From Polyangiaceae bacterium (lineage in GTDB: Bacteria > Myxococcota_A > Polyangia > Polyangiales > Polyangiaceae), in assembly GCA_020633205.1 (NCBI GenBank), contig JACKEB010000014.1, forward strand, positions 558,001-622,000: a stretch of DNA of 64,000 bases, in the 5' to 3' direction. The position numbers and the translations under genes were made by a program. Shown piece after piece: positions 24,455 to 34,573 of this stretch; positions within the stretch are counted from its first letter, which is position 1, and every line of letters starts with the position of its first letter. The notes beneath the pieces are model-generated. The model was not told where the DNA came from, did no database searches, and saw nothing but the letters and a program-made list of their open reading frames with translations.

Positions 24455-26164
24455 TCAATCCAGGTCTACGTCCTCGGGTTTTACCCCGCGGTACTTCGGG
24501 TCCAGCGGCTTCTTGCTGCTGGGCTTTTTCGTTTCGGGCTGCTTCCCGCTCGGCTGCTTGCCCTTGGGTTTGCCATTAGACTCATCCAAGTCCACGTCAG
24601 CAGGCTTTACCCCGCGGAAAGACTCGTCGTCGAGCTCTTCGACGTCGTCGGCCTTTTCTTCGTTCGTGGGGGTGAGGGGCGCCGCCTTCGGATCGGATTC
24701 AGGCTTTCGGCGCAATCTCGGCTGCTCCGCTTTGCTCGGCTTTTCCGGCGCGTCGAACGAGTACTGCAAGCCAAAGCCGATCAGGTCTGCGCTCGCGGAG
24801 TAGGTTCCGCCGTTCACCGGTTCGAAGGGTGCGTTGCCCTTCACGGGGTTGATACGTCCCACCTTCGCGGTGGCTGGATCCACGTACACCTGACGGGTGA
24901 AGGCGTGGGCGTAGAGCGCATCGAAGCGCCAGTGGTCGCCGACATAGAGGCTCCCTCCCACGGTCACGAGCACCTTGTCGAAGTCCAGGGAAGACAGGGA
25001 CAAGTAAGGGTCCGGCACGGCGCTGGTCTCGTAGGCGACGCCTGCCCGGGTGACCAACTTGTAGTCATCGATCGGCAGCTGATACTCCGCGCCCAAACGG
25101 TAGCTGTCGGAGTCCTGAAAGTTGCGTGGGATGTCGATGCTGGGCAGCGTGATGCGCTGGGGGCCACCAGGCAGGTTGATGATGGCCATGTTCTTGGGTG
25201 TCGCCTCGATCTTGTCGTGGGCTGACCACACTTCGCGCACGAAAGCGGCCTCGATGCGCAGCGGCTCGACGGGGCGCACTTCGATGCCTGCGCGTACGAT
25301 GCCGGCGAGCTTCACCTTTACGTGAGCGTCTTCTCCGTCGACGCTCGCCTCGTCGAAGATCACGCTGGAGGGCAGCCTCACGCGGATCTTCGCGTCGGAG
25401 TCGATCACCGTCGGAGTGTGCGCGCTGAGCCCCACTCGCACGCTTTCGTGGGGAATCAAGATCAAGCCCGCGTTACCGCTTGGGGCGATGAACGGCCCGA
25501 TCTCGAACTGGCTCAGCGCATCGTACTCGGGTTGCTCCGGAGCGCCGAGCAGACGATCTTCCAGGCTGACGCTGAACGCAATGGTGGAACGCACCGTGCC
25601 CATCAGTGCTTGAACTCCGCCGCCGATGCGTAGCCACTCTGTGGGTGCCCAGCCAACCCAGCCACCCATCAACACCACGGTGGAGGCGTTGAACGAACCC
25701 AGGGTGTAACGGGCGGGGGACGGCTGTCCGTTGACCGTCTCTGGGTAGCCGGCGAGGGCAACGTATGGCGCGTAGAAGCCGGCTGCGATGGAGAGATTCG
25801 GCTCCTTGAGGTGGTAGTTGCCGATCAAGGTCGGCAGCGGTAGCACCGGCGTCGAGCCTTCAACCGTGGCGGAGTCCACGCGCTGCAGGGTGTCGCTGGC
25901 GTCGCGGATCAAGAGCTGACGTTTGTACTCACTGGTGAGCCTTAGCCAGGTAAAATCCGCAAGGAAACTTGTGGGGGTATCTGCGAGGCCTGCTGGGTTG
26001 TACCAGATGGCACCTGCATCGTCGGCGCCTGCGATGAACGCGCCGGCGCGCCCCATCGGGCGCACGCCGCGATCGGAGAAGTAGAGACCTGCGGCTTCAG
26101 CCCGGGCGGTGCCACACAGCACACTCACCCCCAAACCGAGCGCTAAGAGTTGACGCGCATTCAT
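24455..26164 (-). CDS. FadL/OmpP1-type outer-membrane transporter with charged C-terminal tail
   Basis: A 569-residue outer-membrane barrel with a signal peptide. It has the FadL family opening AAGLYFSDRGVRPMGRAGAFIAGADDAGAIWYNPAGLA, whose pieces match the N-terminal hatch with the NPA motif. Barrel strands end near residue 480. A Lys/Pro/Glu-rich tail of about 85 residues follows, unusual for the family, with RGVKPADVDLD and RGVKPEDVDLD repeated near and at the very end. FadL proteins pass long-chain fatty acids and other hydrophobes. The gene lies 23 bases after the large lipoprotein gene, so the two are likely one operon. Confidence 0.88.
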   Translation of the reverse strand: MNARQLLALGLGVSVLCGTARAEAAGLYFSDRGVRPMGRAGAFIAGADDAGAIWYNPAGLADTPTSFLADFTWLRLTSEYKRQLLIRDASDTLQRVDSATVEGSTPVLPLPTLIGNYHLKEPNLSIAAGFYAPYVALAGYPETVNGQPSPARYTLGSFNASTVVLMGGWVGWAPTEWLRIGGGVQALMGTVRSTIAFSVSLEDRLLGAPEQPEYDALSQFEIGPFIAPSGNAGLILIPHESVRVGLSAHTPTVIDSDAKIRVRLPSSVIFDEASVDGEDAHVKVKLAGIVRAGIEVRPVEPLRIEAAFVREVWSAHDKIEATPKNMAIINLPGGPQRITLPSIDIPRNFQDSDSYRLGAEYQLPIDDYKLVTRAGVAYETSAVPDPYLSLSSLDFDKVLVTVGGSLYVGDHWRFDALYAHAFTRQVYVDPATAKVGRINPVKGNAPFEPVNGGTYSASADLIGFGLQYSFDAPEKPSKAEQPRLRRKPESDPKAAPLTPTNEEKADDVEELDDESFRGVKPADVDLDESNGKPKGKQPSGKQPETKKPSSKKPLDPKYRGVKPEDVDLD

Positions 26165-26187
26165 CGTAAGCGAAGGAGAGATAGCGA

Positions 26188-29100
26188 CTACTTGAGCGTT
26201 GCCTGGCGGACTACTTCGTACACTTGCTCGAGTCCGCTGCCCTCATCGAGGAAGAAGTCGCTGACTTCGTTGGAGAGGTTCTTGTAGTCGTCTGCGGTGT
26301 ACTTGGTGTCTTGCCGTGGATCCTTGCGGTTGACGTCGGCGATCACGCTGATGACGGTCTCGATGGGGGCCGGTGTGTTGTCTGCGGGCGGAGTGACAAA
26401 GGCCTTGAGCAGCACGGTGATGGCCTTGTTGGGATCCACATAGCTGTTGCAGGTCTTGTCCCCCGCCTTGTCGTAGGCCCGCGCGAAGATGCGCGACAGC
26501 ACCTCGATCATCGCGTCCGCAGACGAGCGCCGCTTCACGTTGCCCTTGCTGTCGACCAGGCTCGGCGCGACCGCCTTGGAGATCCACTTGTAGAGCGGCT
26601 CCAGGTTCTGGCCGTCATCGAGCACCTGGAGCAGATCGCTGACAGACGACAGCGTGGTGGTTTGCGCGTCGTTGTCCGAGGCGTCATCGATCAAGTAGAT
26701 CAAGAAGCGCTGGAGCTCGCGGCGGGCACGTGGATCCTCGCGGAGAGCGGTGATGAAGTCCATCAGCGTCGCGAACGTGGGGCCGCTCATCACCTCCTGC
26801 ACGTTGTGACCGAGCTCCTCCCGACCCCAGGTACAGGTGGTGAAGTTGCGGTTCGGGCAGTGGGCGTGGATCTGCGCTTGGAGCACGCCAAGCGCCTTGT
26901 CGAGGGTTGCGGGCACCGCGTCGTTGCGGAAGCGCGCCTCGGTTGGTGAGCCATCGACGATGAAGAAGGTGTCGACGATTTCGCTGCGGGCCTGGCGCCA
27001 ACCCTTGAGCGTATCTGGACTGCCCCCTTGGCCTTCGTAGTCGGCGAATGCTTTGTCGATGCCCTTCAGCGCGTCCACGAGCAAGTAGAGCGGGGTGGTT
27101 TGGTTACGCACCGTGCCGTCGTTCAGGGTGACCTTCTGGCTACCCTTGATGTCGGTCAGACCCTTGTTGCGATCCGGGTCGATCAACACCCGCGCGACGT
27201 CGCCGAGCACCGCGATCGCGTTCTTGCGTGTCGTGGTCGCGCACTCGCCGCTCGCGTTGAAGCTCTCGCAGCGCTCGATCTCCTCTGTGGCGAGCACCGG
27301 GATGATGTCGCGCAAGGCAGCGAACAGGTCGGAGTTCTGAAGCATTTCCGCGAGGAGTGCTTCGTAGCGGACGCCGCCGTCTTGAGAGCACCAGCGGGCG
27401 TCCGTCTTGGGAGCGCTCGGGTCGCACTCGGCCTGGCTCTGGGCGGGCGAGCCCCAGTGCAGGTGCATGGTGTCGAACAAGTCCACGAACTCATCGTTCA
27501 TGTCGTTGTCCGCGAAGGACTCCGCCAGGGGAGTGATGCGCTCGATGAAGCCAAATTCGCCCAGGGGGAAGAGCGCGTTTTGATCGCGGTAGCGCATCAA
27601 GTCGTCGACCCGCTCGCAGGAGCGCAGATTGAGCTGCATGCCGTCTGAAGGGTCCTTCCACGGCTTGCCGTCGGACCCAAGGAGCGGCGGACACACCATG
27701 GTCGGGATGGGATCGATCACACCAGCGAGGAAGTCGCGCGTCTTCGGGTAATGCTGGGTGCCGGCGTAGGTGCCAACGAAGCCGCCGGTCTGGTTGTAGA
27801 TCTCGAAGGGCGTGTCGAAGTACGCCATGCGGCTGATGGCTTCCACCGTGGGCTGCAGGGTGAAGCCGTTGATGCCGCTGATGGTCTGCAGGAAGTTGTC
27901 CGCGCCGCCGACGATCACCGTGAGGTTCGAGTCCATCAGCGCGCGCAGGCAGGGGTCCCGCACGTCGAACTGAGCGCGGTTGAGCGCGACATCCAGGATC
28001 AGCTTGGCGACGTCGGGGAAACGCAGGATGCCGCATAGCGGCATGTCTGCCGGCGGCGCCGGTTGGCCGACGAGGGCGCAAACCGCCGTGGTCGGGATGC
28101 GGTCCTGGGGATACTCGATGGTGGTGACGCCCGCGAGGACGCCGCTCAAGAGCTGAATCCTCACGGAAGCGCCGGGCTTGGTGCAGGCGCTCATGCCCTT
28201 GGCGTCGTGCAAGAGCTGGATGAAGCGCTGCAGTCCACTGCGGTTGGAGCCGGTGTCCGGCGCGTTGCGATCGACTGGTGTCGACAGCGTGCCGAAGCCG
28301 TTTTTCGTGTTGTTCCAGAGGCGCTGGCCATCCGGGAGTTGATTCCCAGAGGGGTCCAGCCCGTTCATGATGTTGTAGTTCGCTGGATTGGCGTCGTCTC
28401 TGTAGTAGGTCAGCTCATCCTTGAACTTCATGAAGGCGGCGAAGGTGTCCTTGAGCTCGAAGGTGCGCGAGTCCCCGAACGCCGTGATCAGCTGTTCGAG
28501 CATGTCTGGATCCCGAGACATGCGGATGAAGACGTCGATCAGCTCGTCCCAGAACGTCGACTTCTCCGGGATGAACGCCTCGGGGTGCTTGTCGGCGATG
28601 GCCTTGAGCTGCATGCCGAGCTTCACCAGGCGCGCGACCATCTTCGGGTACTTGCGCAGCAGCTGGCGGGTGAGTGTCAGCGCGTCGTCCACCTCTGGGT
28701 GGGCCAGCGTCGCGCCGACCCCGTGCACCAGCTGCGCCATCGGTGAATTTTCCGCGTGGTAAGCGCGGTAGTGGAGCGTCACCGGTGTCTGCGCGAGATC
28801 TTTCGGCGGTGTCTGTCCGACGAGCGTGTAGTCTTCTCCGCGGTCAGGGTCGGGCGGGTAGACCTTGGTGCCCTGAGCGTCGGGGTCGCGGTCGCCGAGT
28901 AGTAGCGGTAAGCCGGCAAGCAGCTTCATCACGACCTCGTTGCCACCGTCATCCACGCTCACGAGGTGCGGCCGGAAATCTCGCAGCACGCGCCCAAGTA
29001 AGCTGCGGTTCACGTCGCGGTACACGTACAGCGGGTCGCTCTGGTTCAGGAGCGCGCGGCCGAAGCCATCCCGACTGCCGTCCGGAGAACCCACCGCAAA

Positions 29101-30357
29101 GAACGGGCTCGGAGGCTGCTCCCCAGACTGGGTGACGAACTGGCCGAGCGCGTCGAGCTCGGGGCTGCCGTCGGTGCCCGGGATGAAAGGCGCGGGCAGC
29201 ACGTTCTGCGGTCGATTGACCAGGGCGACCCCACGCGCGTCGCGCGCCACGATGTAGCGCGGCAGACCGATTTCGAAGCTCGGGTCCTCTTCGAGCAGCA
29301 GCGCCTGACCAAGTTCGAGCTTGGTGCGTGGACGGCTGACCGCGGTGAGATCCAGGCGGGAGTCGTAGACCGTGCCGAGGGGCCCTTGCGCCGGCTCCGA
29401 GGGCGTGCGCAGTTCCTCGCGGAAAACAGTGAGCAGATCCTGGAACTGCGAGTGTGCGGAGCCGACGACTGGCTTGTGATTCTGGAAGAAGGTGTCTTGC
29501 TTGGGATTGATCTTGTTGGCGGGGTTGTAGGGGTCCGAGTCCGACGCCAACAGCGTGAGCAGCGTGTCTGCCAGCTCGCCCAAACGAGGATAGGCAAGCG
29601 CGGGTCGCGCGACCCCCAGCGCGACGTTCAGCGGGCGATAGCCTTGGCGCGCGTCCATGCGGGTGAGCGCCTCTTGGGCGTCGGGGTCGCGCCCGAGGTC
29701 GACCATCAGGTTACCTAGCGAGCGCGTGAGGGCAGGGATGGTCTCGTCGTTGTAGAGGTCGACGAAGTTGGCGAAGGTGTCCGCTAGTTCCTCGAGGAAA
29801 GCGCGACGCGCGGCGTCGTCTCCCCCCACGCTGCAGTCTGTTTGGTCATCCGCCTTGCGCACCTTCTGCAAGGCGATGTCCACATCAGGCAGCGCGGTAT
29901 CGAAGGCCTTGATTAGATCGGTGCGGCGGCGCCCCAGGGCCTCGATGCGCGCGATGTGGTACTCGCGGTCCGCCTGCTGCTTTTCGAGCGGGACCGAGTT
30001 GCCGTTGATGTCTCGAGCGTCGGCGCGCAGCGGATTGAGGAGCTCCCGCTTGACCTGGGTGGAGTACTCGCCGTTCGGATTCGGGTGACAGATCTCGTGG
30101 AAGGAACCGCCGGTGATGTCTTCACGCAGGCTCTGAGCGCCCACGCGGTCGCAAACCAAGCCGTAGAGTTCGGTACCTACGCTACCTCGCGCCGGCGCGC
30201 GGCGATCAAGGTTGAAGTCGTTGCTACAGCCCGGGATGAGCCCCAACCCCATCGCGCAGGCGAACAGACCGAGGCGCCGCCAGGAGCGAGTGCGCTTCTG
30301 GAAACCGCCACCTCCAGCCGGGGTGTTCACCACCGCCTGGCCCCCCATGTGTTTCAT
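26188..30357 (-). CDS. Very large lipoprotein, unknown function
   Basis: A protein of about 1389 residues with an Arg-rich n-region and lipobox LIPGC some 45 residues in. The mature part is mostly helical with repeated 'dpd/lla' segments and scattered Cys; no catalytic or repeat family recognised. ATG codons at 30369, 30357 and 30348 are all possible; a GGAG stands ten bases before 30348. The frame is open to 30546 but that extension has no signal sequence. It is co-transcribed with the FadL-type porin, which suggests a periplasmic or surface partner in lipid or hydrophobe handling. Confidence 0.78.
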   Translation of the reverse strand: MKHMGGQAVVNTPAGGGGFQKRTRSWRRLGLFACAMGLGLIPGCSNDFNLDRRAPARGSVGTELYGLVCDRVGAQSLREDITGGSFHEICHPNPNGEYSTQVKRELLNPLRADARDINGNSVPLEKQQADREYHIARIEALGRRRTDLIKAFDTALPDVDIALQKVRKADDQTDCSVGGDDAARRAFLEELADTFANFVDLYNDETIPALTRSLGNLMVDLGRDPDAQEALTRMDARQGYRPLNVALGVARPALAYPRLGELADTLLTLLASDSDPYNPANKINPKQDTFFQNHKPVVGSAHSQFQDLLTVFREELRTPSEPAQGPLGTVYDSRLDLTAVSRPRTKLELGQALLLEEDPSFEIGLPRYIVARDARGVALVNRPQNVLPAPFIPGTDGSPELDALGQFVTQSGEQPPSPFFAVGSPDGSRDGFGRALLNQSDPLYVYRDVNRSLLGRVLRDFRPHLVSVDDGGNEVVMKLLAGLPLLLGDRDPDAQGTKVYPPDPDRGEDYTLVGQTPPKDLAQTPVTLHYRAYHAENSPMAQLVHGVGATLAHPEVDDALTLTRQLLRKYPKMVARLVKLGMQLKAIADKHPEAFIPEKSTFWDELIDVFIRMSRDPDMLEQLITAFGDSRTFELKDTFAAFMKFKDELTYYRDDANPANYNIMNGLDPSGNQLPDGQRLWNNTKNGFGTLSTPVDRNAPDTGSNRSGLQRFIQLLHDAKGMSACTKPGASVRIQLLSGVLAGVTTIEYPQDRIPTTAVCALVGQPAPPADMPLCGILRFPDVAKLILDVALNRAQFDVRDPCLRALMDSNLTVIVGGADNFLQTISGINGFTLQPTVEAISRMAYFDTPFEIYNQTGGFVGTYAGTQHYPKTRDFLAGVIDPIPTMVCPPLLGSDGKPWKDPSDGMQLNLRSCERVDDLMRYRDQNALFPLGEFGFIERITPLAESFADNDMNDEFVDLFDTMHLHWGSPAQSQAECDPSAPKTDARWCSQDGGVRYEALLAEMLQNSDLFAALRDIIPVLATEEIERCESFNASGECATTTRKNAIAVLGDVARVLIDPDRNKGLTDIKGSQKVTLNDGTVRNQTTPLYLLVDALKGIDKAFADYEGQGGSPDTLKGWRQARSEIVDTFFIVDGSPTEARFRNDAVPATLDKALGVLQAQIHAHCPNRNFTTCTWGREELGHNVQEVMSGPTFATLMDFITALREDPRARRELQRFLIYLIDDASDNDAQTTTLSSVSDLLQVLDDGQNLEPLYKWISKAVAPSLVDSKGNVKRRSSADAMIEVLSRIFARAYDKAGDKTCNSYVDPNKAITVLLKAFVTPPADNTPAPIETVISVIADVNRKDPRQDTKYTADDYKNLSNEVSDFFLDEGSGLEQVYEVVRQATLK

Positions 30358-31052
30358 ACTCCGTCCCATTCCCAAGCAAGCCGTTCCGAACACTGATTGG
30401 CTGGTTTGAACGCTGGTTCTCAGCTTTCGCGCCACCGCCCAACGTCCCCGACGTGGACTTTGGAGTGTGACTGAAACGTTTCCGGCGATCCACACCGAGG
30501 CGGCCAGTTCGCACGCCAATCCAGCCTGGCGGCGACAGAAGCCCAACCAGCGGAATCGTCGTGGCCCGACACGATGCCAAAGACAGCGCGATGCCGTAGA
30601 CAGCGCGATGCCAAGCGGTCGTTCGACAGGTTTGGGGGGTGAGGGGGCGCGCCACTAGCTTTCGTAGGGCGATCCGTCTCAGTTCTCTCGCCCCTGTCCG
30701 AGCTTGGGGCGGCACCGATGCTCACTTTGACGACTCGACGGCCGAACCGCGTTGCGTCCAAAGGAGTACCGAGAGTATCGGCGCGCGCAGATTGGGCGGT
30801 CTGATTCTGTCTTTCAAAGAATAACCACGCGGAAACTAGAAAGCCGCACGGATCTGCCGGACCGGTCGCCGAGTCGGATTGCGACGCACGTTCATGGCGC
30901 CCTCCCCCCCGAAAACTCGCGCGGCGAGCTCAGTGTCTTTTTACGCAACTCGACTCTGGGCTGGTCGATATCCACCGCAACTTGACGGCCTTGCGCCAGA
31001 CACTCGCGGTTGTCGCCCGTTCGGCTGCCCGCACTTGCAACGGAAAGTATCG
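30358..31052. other. Divergent intergenic region
   Basis: About 695 bases between the large lipoprotein (minus) and the beta-propeller lipoprotein (plus). No supportable gene. It holds a short 17-base-period repeat (30581-30612) and a CCACGCGGAAACTAG element near 30823, similar to one at 63181. Promoters for both flanking genes must lie here but none was clear. Confidence 0.5.
30581..30612. repeat. 17-base-period direct repeat
   Basis: AGACAGCGCGATGCC occurs at 30581-30595 and 30598-30612, with a degenerate third copy just before. The GACAGCGC core is shared with the 17-base array at 24372-24451. Confidence 0.7.
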
Positions 31053-32240
31053 ATGAAACGCCTATTCCTGCTCACCGCTCTCGTCACTCTGGCCTGTTCC
31101 GGGGAGGCAGGCGTGACCAACGCCGATCCTCAGGGTCCCGACGCACAAGACCCCAACCAGCCCGAAGTGCCCACGCAGCTTGATCCGGGTGTTCCCCCGA
31201 GGTCATCGGGGAGCCTGGAGGTCGAGTGTGGCGGAGTTTTCGATCGCGACTGCGAAACGGATTCGGCGCCGGGCGATGGGAGCCAGGCGACGGTGCTCTA
31301 CACGGGGAGCGGTGACGGCGAGCACTGGTTGGCAACTGCCGGCGACAGCCTGCTGTTTACTGATGGTGCGCGTGAAAGCGTGCTCGCGGTCTCCCTCGCT
31401 AGCGGAGAGATTTCGGTCGTCGCTGATCAGCAACCTGGCCTGTCTTGGATTGGGGCCGACGAGGGAGTCGGCGTGTGGACGACTCAGCGTGAGGGCGGCA
31501 CTTCACTCGAGTTTCAGGACCTGCGCAGCGGAAAAGGCGGCTTGCTGGCGCAAGGCTTCGAGACGCCTGAGCGCCCGGTGATCGCCGATGGTCTCGTGCT
31601 TTGGTACGACTGGGCGAGCCTCAGCATCGTTGGCGTGTCACTAGACCAACCAGGTCGCGTGGTGTCGCTGGTGGTCGATGCCAGCGCCTGTTCCCCGACG
31701 GTTGCTGACGGCTTCCTCTACTACGCAAGCGAGCGAGACCAAGGCAGCATCCGTCGCGTCCCGCTGAGCCAGGAACTCGAGGCCGCGGATAGCGAGCTCG
31801 TGATTGGGAAACTCGGCCAAAAGATCGCGGGGTTCGGCAACCACTCGACCCACGACTTGCAGGTGGTGGACGGCGAGCTGTGGTTCACGTCGGGCGTCGA
31901 GGGCGGCAGCGTGTGGCACGTCGATGCGGATGGAGTGCTCGAGAACGCGGGAGGGACGCACAAGTACGCGCGCAACCTCACCGTGGTTGATGGTCAAGCG
32001 TACTGGGTTACCTACGGCGGCAGCTTCGAGCAGCGGGATGGCACCCTGTGGACGGTGCCAACCCACGGTCGCCTGGCGACAGCGAGCGAAGCGGCCAGTG
32101 GCGAACCTCGCGTGGTTCTGGAGCAGGTGGGCTGGGTGGAGCGCCTGGGCGTTGCGAACGGCACGCTGTTCTACAGCACGTCGCGCATCCCAGATGTGTT
32201 CTCCGTCGAGCGTCAGGCCATCCCGGCTCTCGAGGATTGA
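31053..32240 (+). CDS. Beta-propeller-like lipoprotein
   Basis: A 395-residue lipoprotein (lipobox LVTLAC, Cys15) with an Asp/Pro/Gln-rich linker and a repeated four-stranded pattern of about 45 residues (for example VVDGELWFTSGVEGGSVWHVD and VVDGQAYWVTYGG), as in beta-propellers. Two Cys near residues 60-67 may form a disulfide. The ATG at 31053 gives the signal peptide; the longer open frame upstream does not. Function unknown. It is convergent with tex, four bases apart. Confidence 0.82.
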   Translation: MKRLFLLTALVTLACSGEAGVTNADPQGPDAQDPNQPEVPTQLDPGVPPRSSGSLEVECGGVFDRDCETDSAPGDGSQATVLYTGSGDGEHWLATAGDSLLFTDGARESVLAVSLASGEISVVADQQPGLSWIGADEGVGVWTTQREGGTSLEFQDLRSGKGGLLAQGFETPERPVIADGLVLWYDWASLSIVGVSLDQPGRVVSLVVDASACSPTVADGFLYYASERDQGSIRRVPLSQELEAADSELVIGKLGQKIAGFGNHSTHDLQVVDGELWFTSGVEGGSVWHVDADGVLENAGGTHKYARNLTVVDGQAYWVTYGGSFEQRDGTLWTVPTHGRLATASEAASGEPRVVLEQVGWVERLGVANGTLFYSTSRIPDVFSVERQAIPALED

Positions 32241-32244
32241 GGCT

Positions 32245-34446
32245 TTAGGCCAACCCGCGGGCGCTCAAGCTGATGCGCTTGCGGGTGAGATCCACACCCA
32301 ACACCTTGACCCGGATGGGATCGCCGACACCGACGATCTCGTTCGGGTCTTTGACGAAGCGATCGGCCAACGCCGAAATGTGAACCAGACCGTCTTGGTG
32401 CACCCCAACGTCAACAAAAGCGCCAAAAGCCGTGACGTTGGTCACGCGGCCTTCGAGCACCATGCCTTCTTTGAGGTCTTCCAGGGTGCGCACGTCGTCT
32501 CTGAACTTGGGAGCCTCGAAGGTGGCTCGCGGGTCGCGACCTGGCTTAGCCAGCTCTGCGAGCAGATGGTCCAGGGTGTACTGGCCGACGTCCGATGACA
32601 GGTACCTCGCGGAATCAAGCTTGCGAATCACATCGCCGTGACCAACTAGCTTGTCGAGGCCGAGCTGCACATCCTTGGCCATTCGCTCCACCAAGTCGTA
32701 ACGCTCCGGATGCACGGCGCTGCGATCCAGTGGATGCTTGGAAGCGCGCACTCGCAAGAACCCAGCTGCCAGCTCGAACGTCTTCGCGCCGAGCCCTGGT
32801 ACCTTGAGCAACGCCTTGCGATTGGGGAAGGCCCCCTTGGCGCCACGGTGCTCGACGATCTTCCGGGCGAGCTTTGGACCAATGCCTGAGACGAACGCCA
32901 AGAGCGCCGGGCTCGCGGTGTTCAGCTCCACGCCCACGTGGTTCACGCAGCTCTCGACGACCTCTCCCAGCTTGTTCGCGAGCCGGCCCTGATTCACATC
33001 GTGCTGGTACTGGCCAACGCCGATGCTCTGAGGATCGATCTTCACGAGCTCCGCCAAAGGGTCCTGCAGGCGCCTTCCGATGCTCACCGCGCCACGAATA
33101 GTGACGTCCTCATCCGGTAGCTCTTCGCGAGCGACATCGCTGGCTGAGTACACGCTGGCTCCAGATTCGTTCACGCTCACCACTGGCACGGGCTCCGAGT
33201 TGGCTCGCAGCTTCAGTTGCTCGCGCACGAAGTCTTCTGTCTCCCTGCCGTGAGTCCCGTTCCCCACGGCGATTGCAGCAACTGGAAACTCCCGCCACAG
33301 GTCATTCAGCGTGCGGGCGGCGTGCTCTAGCGCTCTCGGGCCATTGACTAGATTGATTACTGCCGTGCGGATCAGCTTGCCCGTTGGGTCGAGCACCACG
33401 CACTTGCAACCGGTGCGCTGTCCGGGGTCGATGGCGAGCACCCAGTGCTCTCCAAAGGGCGCAGCCAACAGCAGCTTCTCCAGGTTGCGCGCGAAGACCT
33501 CGATGGCTTCGCGCTCGGCGCGCTCTTTCAGCAATCCGCGAACGTCACTGCGTGCCCCCGTCGCGAGCAGGCGGCTCATTGCGTCGTCGAGCGCGGCGCC
33601 GAGCAGGCTGGACCAGGCTGAGTTGCCTCTGAGCCCCAGCTCGCGCTCCAGAGCATCGCGGGTGCGCGCCTCGTCGAAGGTGAGGGTCGCCTTCAATACG
33701 CCTTCGTTCTCGCCACGCAAGATGGCGAGCAAGCGGTGAGAGGGAATGCGCGCCGCCGGTTCCGCAAAGCCGTCGTAGTCGTCGAACTTGGTGCGGGCCT
33801 GCTTGTGCTTGCTGCTCTTCTTCACGCTCACGTCGCCGCGCTCGACCGCGCTCCGCACCAGCGCTCTGGCTTTGGGGCGGTCCGCGATGCGCTCCGCGCA
33901 GATGTCCTGAGCACCTTGCAGCGCTGAAGCGGCGTCGGCTACCTCTCGTTTTGGGTCGACGAAGCGCGCGGCGAGCGCTTGCGGTGAACCAGCTGGGGCC
34001 TGCTTGCCTAGCGCGGCTTGCCACAGGGCGTCGGCGAGCGGCTCCAGCCCACGCTCCTTGGCGATCTCACCCCGAGTGCGTCGCTTGGGTTTGTACGGTG
34101 CGTACAGATCCTCGAGCTCCGTCTTGGTGGTGCACGCATCCAGCAGCTTTTCTAGGGTGGGGGAGAGCTTGCCCTGTTCAGCGATGGAGTGCTTGATGCT
34201 GAGCAGTCGCTCCGCGAGCTCTGTCAGGTACTTCGCGCGCTCCCCGATTTCTCGCAAAGCGACCTCATCCAAGCCGTGGGTTGCTTCCTTGCGGTAACGA
34301 GCAATGAAGGGAACTGTCGCGCCTTCCCCGAGCAGCCGAAGCGCGCCCTGGATCCCTGCCGGGTTTCCTCCGCGCTCCTGAGCGATGCGCTCAGCCACAC
34401 CAAAGTCAGCAGCCTGTTGCTCCTTGCGGGAGCTCCCGTTGGACAT
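32245..34446 (-). CDS. tex: Tex-family S1 RNA-binding transcription accessory protein
   Basis: A 733-residue Tex protein with the full domain order: N-terminal helical region (GATVPFIARYRKEATHGLDEVAL), YqgF/RNase H-like domain (AIDPGQRTGCKCVVLD), helix-hairpin-helix repeats (FVSGIGPKLARKIVEHR ... LLKVPGLGAKTFELAAGFLRV), and a C-terminal S1 domain (EGRVTNVTAFGAFVDVGVHQDGLVH). Length and motifs are normal. It binds nucleic acid in transcription or RNA processing. Confidence 0.97.
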   Translation of the reverse strand: MSNGSSRKEQQAADFGVAERIAQERGGNPAGIQGALRLLGEGATVPFIARYRKEATHGLDEVALREIGERAKYLTELAERLLSIKHSIAEQGKLSPTLEKLLDACTTKTELEDLYAPYKPKRRTRGEIAKERGLEPLADALWQAALGKQAPAGSPQALAARFVDPKREVADAASALQGAQDICAERIADRPKARALVRSAVERGDVSVKKSSKHKQARTKFDDYDGFAEPAARIPSHRLLAILRGENEGVLKATLTFDEARTRDALERELGLRGNSAWSSLLGAALDDAMSRLLATGARSDVRGLLKERAEREAIEVFARNLEKLLLAAPFGEHWVLAIDPGQRTGCKCVVLDPTGKLIRTAVINLVNGPRALEHAARTLNDLWREFPVAAIAVGNGTHGRETEDFVREQLKLRANSEPVPVVSVNESGASVYSASDVAREELPDEDVTIRGAVSIGRRLQDPLAELVKIDPQSIGVGQYQHDVNQGRLANKLGEVVESCVNHVGVELNTASPALLAFVSGIGPKLARKIVEHRGAKGAFPNRKALLKVPGLGAKTFELAAGFLRVRASKHPLDRSAVHPERYDLVERMAKDVQLGLDKLVGHGDVIRKLDSARYLSSDVGQYTLDHLLAELAKPGRDPRATFEAPKFRDDVRTLEDLKEGMVLEGRVTNVTAFGAFVDVGVHQDGLVHISALADRFVKDPNEIVGVGDPIRVKVLGVDLTRKRISLSARGLA

Positions 34447-34573
34447 GCCGTCGACTTATCACGGCCGGCGCTGATGCGGCAGCCGTGATGAACTGATAGG
34501 ACTTTGTTGATCCGAGGCTGCTCGAGGCGGCTTGGCGGCCGTGAGCGGCCACGCGATCAGTGGGCTGGTTGCC

